A stretch of 64,000 nucleotides of DNA from Helichrysum umbraculigerum (Eukaryota; Streptophyta; Magnoliopsida; Asterales; Asteraceae), in assembly GCA_949592205.1 (NCBI GenBank), contig CATIUR010000013.1, positions 682,001-746,000 of the forward strand, given 5' to 3'. Below are positions 1-11,228 of the stretch, piece by piece (position 1 is the stretch's first letter; every line of letters begins with the position of its first letter). A model generated the notes under the pieces. That model was given only the letters and a program-made list of their open reading frames with translations. It had not been told where the DNA came from and searched no databases. The position numbers and the translations under genes are program-made.

Positions 1-973
1 GTTTGCGGAAGCGACGTTTTGGGTGTTACTAATCAATGATCACAAGCACAAAGGATACAGTGAACGACTCTAAATGAGACGTTCGAAAAGTTATTACATT
101 AATACATAAGTAGTTTCAAAATACAAGCTCGAGTTCAAGTAAATTCCTAGAGATTCTAATACATAACAACTAGTACAAAAGTAATGTATAAAAATCTCCA
201 AGCTTGTAAATGCATGCGACTCGAGCTAAGAAGGCTTATCCTGCTGGGCATCCCTACTGATGCTGTGTACCTGAGAAGCATTACTAAAACGGTCAACCAA
301 AAAGGTTGGTGAATCTCACATGTTTGTAAGTAAGTAAACAGTTTGAACACACAAGTAGTATTAGTAAATCATAGCCAGCCAGTAATTAACGATCACAGGT
401 TATGCTCATCGTTAACTTATGTTTAATAAGTGGTGGTTGCAGGTTATGCTAACCGTTTGATACAATTGCCATGAGCCACCATAGTTGAAGCTTAACGTAC
501 AGTAAATATAGGTACCCCCTCATGAATGTAATCCAAAATATATACGTTTGAAAATACGAAATAATACCCGATTATTAAGTTGAAGCATTTTATCAAAATA
601 CTAGTTTTCAAGTTATAAGTCATAACTTAGTTTGTTTTGTCGGTTGGTCGAGTTTTCGGAGAGTTCGGTGACGTTTTAATTAAAACGTACGTTTTCCGTT
701 ATATTATAAACATAATATAAAGTAATAGTCAAAGTAATTAAATAATTTCACATTATTTAATAATCGTTTTACCAATGTCCGCAAGTTTGTACACTTGTTG
801 TTTTATACGATTTGTACGAATCGTATACGCGTATATATACATATATTCCATCCATATATATATATAAAGTAAATAAAGTAAATAACGTATATAATCCTAT
901 TTCATATTATATACAAGTAATAATCACGTAATTAGGAAAATTTTAAATTGATCCAAATTTTGGGGTTGTTACA
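1..973 (+). repeat. 3' part of a long LTR (same family as 55148-58253), probably a solo LTR
   Basis: This stretch matches, in the same order, parts of the 3.1-kb LTR at 55148-58253: a TGCATG-GACTCGAGCTA block near 210, GCTGAGTACCTG near 260, the GTGAATCTCACATGTTTGTAAG block near 310, and a similar tail before the terminal TTGTTACA at 966-973. Its left end lies outside the window. It is immediately followed by Athila-like LTR sequence, so it appears inserted there. No open frame is convincing; the short frame at 156-350 is incidental. Family assignment is from within-window similarity only. Confidence 0.6.
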
Positions 974-2060
974 GTCAAACATGAACATGGTCTGATTTGT
1001 TAATCGTGTAAATATCGCTTTCTAAATGAACGCTAAGTACATCGTCATCATGGAAATACTGCTTTCTACTCTGAACGCAAAGTACAATGTGATTATGGAA
1101 ATAGGGTTTTCAAACTGAACACTAAGTACACTGGAGCCGTGGAAATACTGCTTTCTACTCTGAACGCAAAGTACACTGTGCCCGTGGAAATATGGTTTTC
1201 TAACTGAACGTGAATATTACAATGTTGACAAGTTAGGGATTTATTGGGATTTAAAAGTAAGGGCTGGTTTATATCATAGATGGATAATATGGTGCTTTAA
1301 TACAAACTTAGTTAAACAAGTCTAGGGTTTAAGGCAAAGTAGGTACCATAATTCGGCTAAGAGCTTGGTATATCCACGGGAAGAGTCGTAGTTACCTATT
1401 GTGTAAAACATCATACCTAGACTTTACAAACCCATCGATAGAAAGTGATCAACACACACAAAACCTGATCTTGAACTTAAATGTTTCGTTTAGACTAAAG
1501 TACTCTTGTGGGGTTAAGAAAGGTCGGACATCGAGTTGGTTTGTCACCTTATTCATGCACCCAGGGTTTCATCCCAGATAAGGGTCACTATGCCTTCATT
1601 GGTTAGTGTTGTATGGCTGGATAAACTACTCCGATCAGAATCACGATAGCCTAGTTACTCAGTGACATACTGATCGAGAAATCTATCAGTAGGGAGCTAG
1701 TGCTTACTCCTTAATACTTGGAATGAATGAAATACAAATCCTTTAAGGTCATTTTATAATGCATCATCCCAGTTAAGAAAGCTACCAAAGTCATAGCAAA
1801 CACCCCCTCTAGATTATCTGCAAACTACTAATATTTTATGTTTTGTTAATAAATTAGAAAATCCAAAAACAAACCTATCCAACTATCCAAAACCTAGCTT
1901 AATTACTAAGTTATTCGAGTGAGCTCTGCTTCAATTCTACCGTCGTGAGGAACGACCCTGGATCATCCTTGCCACATACTAGTATCAGGTACTCGTACCT
2001 AGTATCAGTACGTTGTTCGGAAGGTTTAGGTCCTGACAAAATATAAATTTAAAACTACCC
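974..2060 (+). repeat. Athila-like LTR fragment
   Basis: The order of motifs follows the intact Athila LTRs at 30930-33415 and 40163-42768: ACATGGTCTGA, GGGATTTATTGGGA, GGCTGGTTTATATCATAGATGG, TTTAATACAAAC, AAGAAAGGTCGG, CATGCACCCAGG, the AGTGACATACTGAT block, and AGGAACGACCCTGGATCAT followed by TATAAATTTAAAACT. It is diverged and incomplete. The right end meets Copia 3'-region sequence near 2060 without an Athila primer-binding site, so this looks like a deletion or recombination junction. The exact junction is uncertain by tens of bases. Confidence 0.65.
1025..1207 (+). repeat. Minisatellite of about 45-bp units inside the Athila-like LTR fragment
   Basis: Four consecutive units share the pattern CTGAACGC-AAGTACA-(about 12 bases)-TGGAAATA-(about 12 bases). 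The homologous part of the intact Athila LTR (32540-32705 and 41893-42058) carries a similar but longer-period array of GTGGAAATG and CTGTACACCGT, so the repeat is a family feature that has changed unit length. Confidence 0.7.
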
Positions 2061-3302
2061 CTGATGCCGCCTTGAGCGTGAGGTCCGCAACGGCAGGAGG
2101 AGATTCCTGGACCGACCGTTTGGGGCGCGTCAGGTCTGTAGCCAGTGATGTGACACCAGCGAAGAGTGTGTTAACACCCACTGATGTCACTTGCCCTTTG
2201 TTTAAAACATCATTCTTTTGTGAGAATAATGAGTGGCTCATGGGTTGACTCGATAAAAGTTTGTGATTTGAAAGCATGATTTTAGCAAGAATGCCAACAG
2301 TGACTGAACGTTCAGACCCTGTTTCATCCTTGGCATCTCAAAACGTCTTCTTTTTGAGATTTCTTGCAGAGGTTGGTAAAGTATTCTGGGATGGTGGTTG
2401 ACCAGTTTTGATCACTGTGGGTTTTGATAGTGATATGATCGATTGGGGGGAAGAATCAGACATATGTACAAAAGTTACATGCTGGGACACAGAGATTCCA
2501 AAAAAAAATGAGAGCAAATAGTAAAAACTTTGTAGTGCTCTGTTTTTCGTCAAGAAGTTTTATTCAAAAGAGTTGTTTTTGAAAATTGTTGTAGCAAGAT
2601 CTGTGTTTCTACGTAGGCTTGAAAAGCTTTAAACTTGTAGAAATGATGTGAGTAAAACTTGATTTTGATCTTACTATCTCCTTTTTTTTTTTTTAAATGT
2701 TATAACAGAGTGACAAAGAAATGATCAGACAGTGGGCGATTTGTGAAATGAGGTGAAGGGTTGGTTTTATAATGAAGTTATGTGAGAAGTATGTGGTGAA
2801 AAGTGAATCGTCGTGGTTGATGATGGTGGTAAGTAGGGGTGGCATAGGGGTGATTATTGATGATGTTAAATGGGATAGAGGTGATAATTGTGGAGCTTGG
2901 TGGTATTAATGGTGATTTGAGAGGTGCGCCGGAAAAGTATATGTGACGTAAGGAAGAAATAGTGTCAGAGGTGCAATTTTTGTGACACATCCCTTCACAA
3001 ATAATGATGAAAGAATCAGGGGGTTTCTGAAAAAAAAAATAACACTCATGTTTAAGAATACTAATCATAATTTTCAATTTGCCTGAGATATTATCTCACT
3101 GATTTAATCACAACTTAGAATACTAACTAAGTCAGAGAGATTTGATCACTGTCAAATATGAATCATAATTTTTATTCTTTGAGTATGAGTGTTGTTTAAA
3201 AAAAAATAATAATTTAACAGATACTTATCTTTCACTGAAAGAGTTACAGCTTAGAATACTAACAAGATCAGCTAAGGAAGGAATAGGTCTCTGAAAAATT
3301 TT

Positions 3303-3334
<32 letters not shown>

Positions 3335-3573
3335 TTATTATTATTATTTTTTTTTTAAATGAGTATAGATTATGTCTGATATGAGGTATGTAATATCTTA
3401 CTATATTATCTTTCACCGATCTAGTTACAACTTAGAATACTAACTAAATCAGTTTTAAAAAAAATATAGGACAATAAAATATAGATCATATGAAGATATA
3501 ATAGATATTCAATTTATTAAAACACATGAAACTGTTTTAAACTAAAAATAGCTAGCTAAGCTTGATAGCTGAG
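2061..3573 (-). pseudogene. Sirevirus 3' region with remnants of a post-pol reading frame
   Basis: Downstream of pol on the minus strand lie about 1.5 kb with short frames. Those at 2338-2553 (starting near HMSDSSPQSII) and 2061-2277 (rich in S, T and K, including ADLTLKAASG) read like the start of one Ser/Thr/Pro-rich protein broken by a stop or shift, which is what post-pol 'envelope-like' frames of some Sireviruses look like near their N-terminus. I cannot confirm homology. No transmembrane segment or signal peptide is clear. The frame is cut off at the junction with the Athila-like LTR near 2060. Confidence 0.35.
3090..3460 (-). repeat. Three degenerate tandem copies in the Copia 3' region, with an ATT/ATTT microsatellite
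   Basis: The block CACTGAT(N)AGTTACAACTTAGAATACTAAC-TAAATCAG recurs three times with small changes, near 3095, 3232 and 3415, spaced roughly 140 to 180 bases. An (ATT/ATTT)n tract lies at about 3303-3350 between copies two and three. Repeats between pol and the 3' LTR are common in Sireviruses; whether these ones act as extra priming sites is not visible here. Confidence 0.6.
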
Positions 3574-6500
3574 CTAGTCATTTAAGTTTAACATGCCAAG
3601 CTCGCTGATGAGAAAGTTAAATCTTTTCTCATCTAAAGGTTTTGTAAACAAATCAGCGAGTTGGTAATCAGTTGGGATAAAATGCAATTCAATATCACCT
3701 TTCATCACATGGTCCCTGATGAAATAATATCGGACATCAATGTGCTTTGTCCTTGAGTGCATTACTGGATTGTTGGCAATGGCTATAGCACTTTGACTAT
3801 CACAGTAGATTGGTATCTCACTGAAGTCAAAGCCATAGTCAGCGAGCTGATTTCTCATCCAGAGAATTTGAGCAGTACAGGCACTGGCAGCAACATATTC
3901 AGCTTCAACAGTTGAAATTGAGACTAAGTTTTGTTTCTTGCTGGACCAGCTTACTAGCTTTTCTCCAAGAAATTGACAGCTACCATTTGTACTTTTTCTA
4001 TCCAGTTTGCATCCAGCATGATCAGAATCAGAATATCCTTTCAAGGAGAAATCTGAACCAGATGGGTACCAGAGACCAAGATTAGGAGTACCCTTCAGAT
4101 ATCTGAATATCCTTTTGACAGCGAGCAAATGTGATTCCTTTGGATCAGCTTGATACCTAGCACAGAGACATGTAGCAAACATAATGTATGGTCTACTAGT
4201 AGTTAGATACAGCAGCGACCCGATCATTCCTCTGTAAGCAGTAATGTTTACAGATTTACCATCAGGATCAGCATGTAGCTTTACTGCAGGTGACATGGGT
4301 GTAGCAAGGGTTGAGCAATTAGCAAATTCAAATTTCTTTAACAGATCTTTAACATATTTTCCTTGACTTATAAAAATTCCAGTTTTGGTTTGTTTTATTT
4401 GCAAACCAAGAAAAAATGTTAATTCACCCATCATGCTCATCTCATAACTTTTGGTCATGAGATCAGAAAATTCCTTGCACATGTCACTGTTAGTAGACCC
4501 GAAAATGATATCATCAACATAGATCTGGACTAATATGACATCTCTCTTATCTCTTTTGATAAATAATGTGCTGTCAATTTTTCCTCTGACGTAGCCACAT
4601 TTTATCAGGTAGACAGAGAGAGTATCATACCACGCTCTGGGAGCTTGTTTTAGTCCATACAGAGCTTTATCAAGTTTGTAAACATAACCAGGATGTTTTG
4701 GATCAATGAATCCAGGTGGTTGCTTGACATACATTCTTCCTGCAGCTTGCCATTCAGAAAGGCACTTTTCACATCCATTTGATATACTTTAAACTTCTTG
4801 TGAGCTGCATAGGCAAGAAATAGCCTGATTGCTTCAAGCCTAGCCACTGGTGCAAAAGTTTCGTCATAATCAATGCCTTCTTGCTGACAGTAACCTTGTG
4901 CAACTAGTCTAGCCTTATTTCTTATTACCACACCATCAACATCCATTTTATTTCTGAACACCCATCGTGTTCCAATCACTGATTTACCAGCGGGTTATGG
5001 TACAAGCTTCCAAGCTTTATTTTTTTCAAACTGAGATAGCTCTTCTTGCATGGCAGCTATCCAGTGATGATCAGTAAGTGCTTCATCAACCTTCTTTGGT
5101 TCCATCAGAGACACAAAACTTACAAACAAGCAAAAGTTAGCAGTTGCTGATCTTGTCTGAACCCTGGATTGTGGATTACCAATAATCAATTGATTATCAA
5201 TATGTTTTGTCCACCTAGTCATTCGCTGAGGTTCAGCAGTGACTTGATTACTTTGTGAGGGTTCAGAAGGCAAATCAACATTTGTAGCATGAGTATCGTT
5301 GTTATGCGAGTTTTGGTTTGGACATTGAGCTGATGATGATGGGACATCTGTAGGTAAAGATGATGTTCCTGAATTATTCTCAGCTAAAGTAGAACTGGAA
5401 TTGATTTCAGGAATATTATCTTCACCTTCAGAGTCTGATGAGAAATTTTTATATTTCTTATCATTTGATTTGATTTCATTTGATAAGTCACCATCCATTT
5501 TGTTAAAAACAAGATTTTCATATTCTTTAGGATCAGTGAGTGACTCATCATATGATTCATCAAAAGTAACATCCATTAATTCCTCAATACATTCTCTTCT
5601 TTTATTGTAAATTCTGAAAGCTTTAGAGATAATTGAGTAACCAACAAATATTCCTTCATCAGCTTTTGGATCAAACTTTCCTAAGTGATCTCTTTTGTTT
5701 AAAATATAGCAAGTGCTACAAAAAACATGGAGAAAACTTATATCAGGTTTTCTCCCCCTTAAAAGCTCATATGCTGTCTTACTGTGTCTTTTGACAATCA
5801 GTGACCTATTTTGAGTGTAACATGCAGTATTTACTGCTTCAGCCCAAAAATAGGTCTTAAGACCAGCATCAATGAGCATTGACCTGACAGATTCAATCAA
5901 TGTTCTATTTCTTCTTTCTGCCACCCCATTTTGTTGGGGTGTTCTAGGTGCTGAAAATTTTTGAGAAATGCCTTTTGAATCACAAAAACTTTCCAGGTCA
6001 ATATTTCGAAATTCAGTGCCATTGTCACTTCTCAGATGTTTTACAGTGACATCATTCAGATTTTCCATTTTCTTCACAAAGGATATGATCTCGCTGGCAG
6101 CTTCACTTTTGGCTTTGAGAAAAAATACCCAAGTGTATCTGGAGTATTCATCGACTATCACCAAACAGTATCTTTTTCCTCCCAGACATGGAGTACTTAC
6201 TGGCCCGAATAGATCCATATGAAGCAAGTAAAAACATTCTGTTACTGATGAAGTCTGCTTACTTTTGAAGGACGAGCTGTGATGCTTTCCCTTTTCACAT
6301 GCTGAACAAAGCTTGTCTTTGTCATAAAACATTTTTGGTAGTCCAGTGACTAAACCATTCTTGCTCAGTTTGTTAATTGCTTTGAAGTTCAGATGAGAAA
6401 GTCGCTTATGCCATAACCATTTTTCTTCTGAAACGGTTCTGAAGTAAAAACATGTTCCTGACTGTGCTGAATCCATATTGACCACATAAGTATTCCCTTT

Positions 6501-8192
6501 CCTGTTTGCAGCAAGAACAGCACTTCCCTTTTTGTTGTAAACAACACCAGCTTCATGATCAAAAAGTACCTTGTTCTTGGAATCACAAAACTGACTGATG
6601 CTTAATAAATAGTGCTTCAAGCCTTCTACATATGCTACTCGCTTGAACATTATATTACCATTTGTTAAGATTCCATATCCTCTGGTCTTTCCAACCTTAT
6701 TATCACCAAATACCACATCAGGACCTCTTTCATCCTGATAGTCACTAAGCAGAGACTTGCATCCTGTCATGTGCCTGGAACATCCGCTGTCCAAATACCA
6801 GATAGTCTCTCTAAGAATACCTTTGTAGATGCTATCAGAATCCCAACCAGATGCTGAACATTTCTTAGCAACTTCCTTGATGTCTTCATGGAATTCAGTG
6901 TCATCAGCCATTAAACAATAATCTTTGTCCAAGCAAATCATTGCTTCTTCATCATCGGATGAGGAGGATGAATCAGAGTCGCTGAGTGAACTTTCTTCAG
7001 CGACAAACCCTTTTCTCTTCTTCTTTCCTGATTTAGCCAATGCCTTCAGTTTCTTGTACTTTGCCTTGTACTTGTTGTACTTATCATTTATGAAGTCTGG
7101 CACTGGTTCAGGGACTTGGTTTACTGACTTTGATCTGCATTCAGCTGCAAAATGACCAGGTTTGCCACACTTGTAGCATTCACCTTTGGATTGAAATTTA
7201 TCAGATGATGGAGCACCAGCGAATCTTTTTGATCTGATGTTCCTTCTGAAATTAGCAACCATCATGGCCATATCTTTTTCAAGCTTCTCCAGTCCTTCAT
7301 CATACTCATATTCTGACTGTTCTTCATTCTGACCACCTTCTTCTTCAGCTATCAGTGACTTCGAGCTTTTCTTAGACACTTTTGACTTCTGTCTCTGATC
7401 AATTTCATCAAGCTCTGCTACAAGGGCATTGGATATCTTCTGACTTCCAAGAGTAGCACGAATATGCTCACTCTGATCAGCTTGCTTTTCAGACTGCTCT
7501 CAATTGAGCAAAATACCATAGACCTGAGTTAAATTCAGAATTGAATAATCATTTCTTTGTCTGGTACATGTTGCAATGGTTCCCCAGATTTTTCTTGGCA
7601 GCAACTCAAGAAACTTTTCAACAACAAATCTCTGTTCCTTGCCTATACCAGCCTTCTCCATTTTGTGCATCAGTGACTGGTATCTGGTGTAAGTGGAAGA
7701 CAGAGATTCATTTGGTTCCATTGCGAACAGCTCATACTGGCGAGTGAGATTGATTTCCCAGCAGCGAATAATATCAGGAGTTCCAATATATATATTCCTA
7801 AGGGTATCCCACATGTCTTTAGCAGTTTTACAAAGCCTGATTGATTCGAACACTTCATCAGGAAGTGCCATGCCTATGTAGATTTTAGCTTGTTTATCCA
7901 ATCTAACCAATCGTCTATCCTCATCTGACCATTGTTCCTCTCTTTTAGGCAAAACCATTTCTGGTATAACAGGAGTAGTAGCTGTAGCCATGACAACAGG
8001 AACAATTGTGGTTGGGAGGTGGGGACCATTGGTTATTATATTACAGAGACGGTCATCAATTAGATCTAAAAACATCATCATTCGAGACATCCAAGTTTCA
8101 ATCCTTGATGGATCAAAAGCTGGAGGTTTGGTTGTAGAACCATTTCCCTTTTGATAATCAGAGTCAACACAGCTGTACTTTACTGATTCCAT
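3574..8192 (-). pseudogene. Copia gag-pol polyprotein, three disabling mutations
   Basis: The polyprotein starts at the ATG ending at 8192 and stays in one frame to about 4735, apart from a TGA at 7500-7502 and a TAA at 4995-4997. A one-base shift near 4735, between FLNGKLQEE and YVKQPPG, moves the rest (to 3574) into another frame. Visible domains in order: gag; zinc knuckle CYKCGKPGHFAAEC; aspartic protease WYLDSGCSRHMTG; GAG-pre-integrase region; integrase core with HMDLFGP, RSDNGTEF and PQQNGVAERRN; reverse transcriptase with WVFRNK, NKARLVAQG and YVDDIIFGS; RNase H with GYSDSDHAG and CDSQSAI. The element could once make all replication proteins and now cannot make a full polyprotein. Confidence 0.92.
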
Positions 8193-8218
8193 TGCAGACC
8201 TGGTTAATTGAATTTAAA

Positions 8219-8238
8219 CCAACTCTGCTCTGATACCA
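8219..8238 (-). promoter_or_regulatory. Copia primer-binding site
   Basis: On the minus strand this reads TGGTATCAGAGCAGAGTTGG, complementary to the 3' end of plant initiator methionine tRNA in its first 12 bases. It lies two bases inside the LTR end, as expected for the start of minus-strand DNA synthesis. Confidence 0.85.
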
Positions 8239-8240
8239 AA

Positions 8241-9286
8241 TGAGAGTCCCGTAATCACTATCAGTTAGTGATTTGGAATCGCAAAGTGTAAAGTTTAATT
8301 GTAGAAGGGGGGGGGGGGGGGGGTTGAATACAATTAAAAACTTTTTTTGATTTTAACTAAGTTAATTGAAAGTTTTTAATCGTTTTAACAGAAACAGAGT
8401 ATATCAGATAACAGATATGACAATATCAAAGAACAATGTAATAGTAGCTCAAATGGTGAATTGTATTGATCATAAAATTCACAAGTGTTGAATGCGGAAT
8501 GGATTAACTAAAGTTAATCCAATTCAAACACTTAGCTAATCTATTACAATTGAGATGAACAGCAGTGGACAAACACGCTGACTGTTCACTCTATGAATCG
8601 CTAAGTCGTGCTTAGACAAACTACTCACTGATGTACAGTGATTAACACTAATTGAACGACTAGCCTCTATATTACAAAACACTGAACTATTTATACTACA
8701 AGAGTTCCTAAAATATTGCCTATAAAATAGGATCTTGGAAGGACATGTGTCACTGCTTGATTGGTTTGAACTCTGATGAACCGACATTCTACGGGTCCCA
8801 ATTCTGTTACCGTAAATATCTCGTTACCTTAAAACCAATCATTCGCTGCCACGTAATCTTTCGGACATACTTCAAACTAGAACACTCTTGCTGATGTATA
8901 GATAAGTACAGTACTTTTAGTACTTGATGATTGAGATGCTTTATTGAATAGTCCCTGAAGATGTAGTAATCCTCTTCACTCACTGCGAGCTAACATGCTC
9001 TTGTAGAATGACTTGAACTAAAGATCTTCAGTGACTAGCTGTTATTCTGGCAGTGACTTTTGCCTTTATTGATTTGAAGAAGTAAAGCTCTCGCTGACGT
9101 TGATCAGCGACACACCAAGTTGAGCTTTAATCTTCCTCAGCATATCAAGCGGAATGAATGACGATCAGCGAAACCTATCATTAGCAACAGCAGCTTCGAT
9201 ACAATCCATTTCTTCATCGAGTAGTAAACAGTTGAGTTGGTCAGCGACCAGTGACTTTATCATGGTCAGCGACCAGTGACTCAACA
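8241..9286 (-). repeat. Copia 5' LTR (about 1,046 bp)
   Basis: On the minus strand the LTR begins TGTTGAGTCACTGG at 9286 and ends GGGACTCTCA at 8241, so it has TG...CA ends. It contains a run of 17 G at 8307-8323 followed by TTGAATAC, a feature I associate with Sirevirus LTRs. An 18-base block, GGTCAGCGACCAGTGACT, occurs twice at 9239-9256 and 9265-9282, at the very start of the LTR. The left edge of LINE ORF2 abuts position 9287. Confidence 0.8.
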
Positions 9287-10989
9287 GATATACATTCGCT
9301 TATAATAAGAGGCCCTTCTAAAATGCTCCTGCCTTTTAAAAAACCTGTTTGTTCCACTCCAATTAAAACTTTAATAACACCTTTAAGACGCGACGCCAAG
9401 ACTTTTGCCAACACTTTGTACAATGAACCGATTAAGCTAATAGGTCTATATTCTACAAAAGACAATGGGTTATCAGATTTAGGAATCAAATTCAGGAACG
9501 ACAAGTTGTTTCCAATTCCAAACTGCCCAGTTTGTTTGAAGTGATTGAAAGCAAGCATAAGGTCGGCTTTGATTACATCCCAGAATATTTTGTAAAATCG
9601 CATAGAAAAACCGTCTGGGCCAGGCGACTTGTCATTTCCACAATCCCATATCGCAGCCTTCACTTCTTCCTCGGAAAATGATGTTTCAATCAGCCTTTGT
9701 TGAATAGAATTCAACGTTTTGAAGTTACTAATCCGAAGGGATGGTCTAGCATTTGCCTTGTCTTCAAATTTCTTAGAAAAGAAACAAAATGCTGCATCTT
9801 TGATGTCTTTCGGGTCATCCAACCATTGGCCATTCATCGAAACTCCATGAATAAAATTTCTCTTTGCCTTGCTATTTATCGACCCGTGAAAAAACTTTGT
9901 ATTCTCGTCCCCCTCGATTGCCCATTTTATCTTTGCTTTTTGTCTTAAATTCTTTGCTTCAATTCTAGCAATTTCCCATCGCTTCACATCAACTTCTATT
10001 CTCTCTTTACGTTCGTTATCCGACAGTGCAGCGCATTCGGCCAATGAATCCAGATTATTAGCCCGATGATTTAGCCTCTCTTTCTCTTCCTCTATGGATT
10101 TTTTATTATCTTTTTGCCACTGTTTTGCAAGCTTCTTTATTTTGCGGAGTTTACACATGAAATTTGTAATGGGCATTGGTTTATTATTACGATTCCCACT
10201 GTTCCAGTTATCAATTACTAGCTTTATGAACGATTTGTTGTCCATCCATCCATTAAATAACTTAAAGTAGGAGGCCCCAAAATCTTTTGTCTCCGTGTTG
10301 AAAACAAGTGGGCAATGATCAGATAGACCCCTTGGCAATATCATCACATTCGGATTGGACCAAATATTGAAAAAAGATCCATTGACAAAGAACCTGTCTA
10401 TAAGACTTAACTTATTTCCATGCTTACTATAACGTGAAAATTTCCTCCATCCACCCTTAACTTCAATTAAGCCTGAAACATGGATAAATTCATTGAATAT
10501 TTTCGCACCATTATATGAAAAAATAGTACCTTTTCTTTCATCTGCATTTCTCACTTCATTAAAATCTCCAAAGACAATCAAGCATACAGTTGAGTAATTA
10601 CTCAAAATTCGTCTGATTTCTCCCCAAAGTGCTCGTTTTTTTGATATTTCCTGTGGTGCGTAGACATTTAAAAAACCAACATTGATCCCATTGTTTTTCC
10701 ATATACCTCTGACTGCAAGTACACCATGATTAAAAAAGCTTTCTTCTTTTGTGATAGATCTTTTGTCCCAAAAAGTAGCTATACCACCAGAAGCTCCAGT
10801 GGCATTTAATTGCTCAAATTCAAAATATTTACCACCCCAAAGTGCCTTTTGCATCCACGGTTCCAACCCATTTGATTTCGTTTCCTGTATTCCCAATACC
10901 TCAATTTTTTTGATTCTACGAATATTTTTTAACCACTCTTGCTTCTCCAAGGAAGCCACCCCATTAATGTTAATGGAAAGGATCTTCAT
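9287..10989 (-). pseudogene. LINE ORF2: AP endonuclease plus N-terminal part of reverse transcriptase
   Basis: The frame opens MKILSININGVA and shows endonuclease motifs GIQETKS, FGDFNEVRNADER, SLIDRFF and SDHCPLVF. The reverse-transcriptase start follows: KSPGPDGFSM, LIPKSD, YRPISLIGSLYKV and EQTGFLKGRSI. It stops where the Copia LTR begins, before the catalytic (F/Y)xDD motif, so the enzyme is incomplete. About 567 codons remain open without a stop, which suggests that the disruption is not very old. Confidence 0.9.
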
Positions 10990-11228
10990 TTAAAACTGGA
11001 TACCACTCCTGACTCGACAATTAACTTCCTTATTTCTTCTTCTTTTCCTTCCATGTCAAATCCAACAAGCTTGCCAATATCCATTGTTTCCTGTACTTCA
11101 ATCAGTGTATCAGAAGAAGAATTGATGATTTTCAGTGACGAATGTGATCTCGGGGCCACGGACCTGGACGATGTAGATATAAAGTGACTAAAATGTGAAC
11201 CTGCTAGTTTATTTAGGTCAAACTTCTT

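Larger units (their letters stand above)
2061..9286 (-). mobile_element. Copia retrotransposon, Sirevirus-like, lacking its 3' LTR
   Basis: Read on the minus strand, the element runs from a 5' LTR (9286 to 8241) through an initiator-Met-type primer-binding site (8238 to 8219), a gag-pol frame (8192 to 3574) and a 3' region that ends abruptly near 2061. The order protease, integrase, reverse transcriptase, RNase H is the Copia order. The motifs IIFGSTN and FFLGLQI, the G-run in the LTR and the long post-pol region suggest the Sirevirus (SIRE/Maximus) lineage. No second copy of the LTR is present between 1 and 3574, so the 3' end has been lost. The right flank is LINE ORF2, which it interrupts. 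Confidence 0.85.

Noticed and set aside
2778..3077. His-rich 99-aa protein in the Copia 3' region
   Set aside because: The frame lies in low-complexity DNA between pol and the possible post-pol frame; no support.
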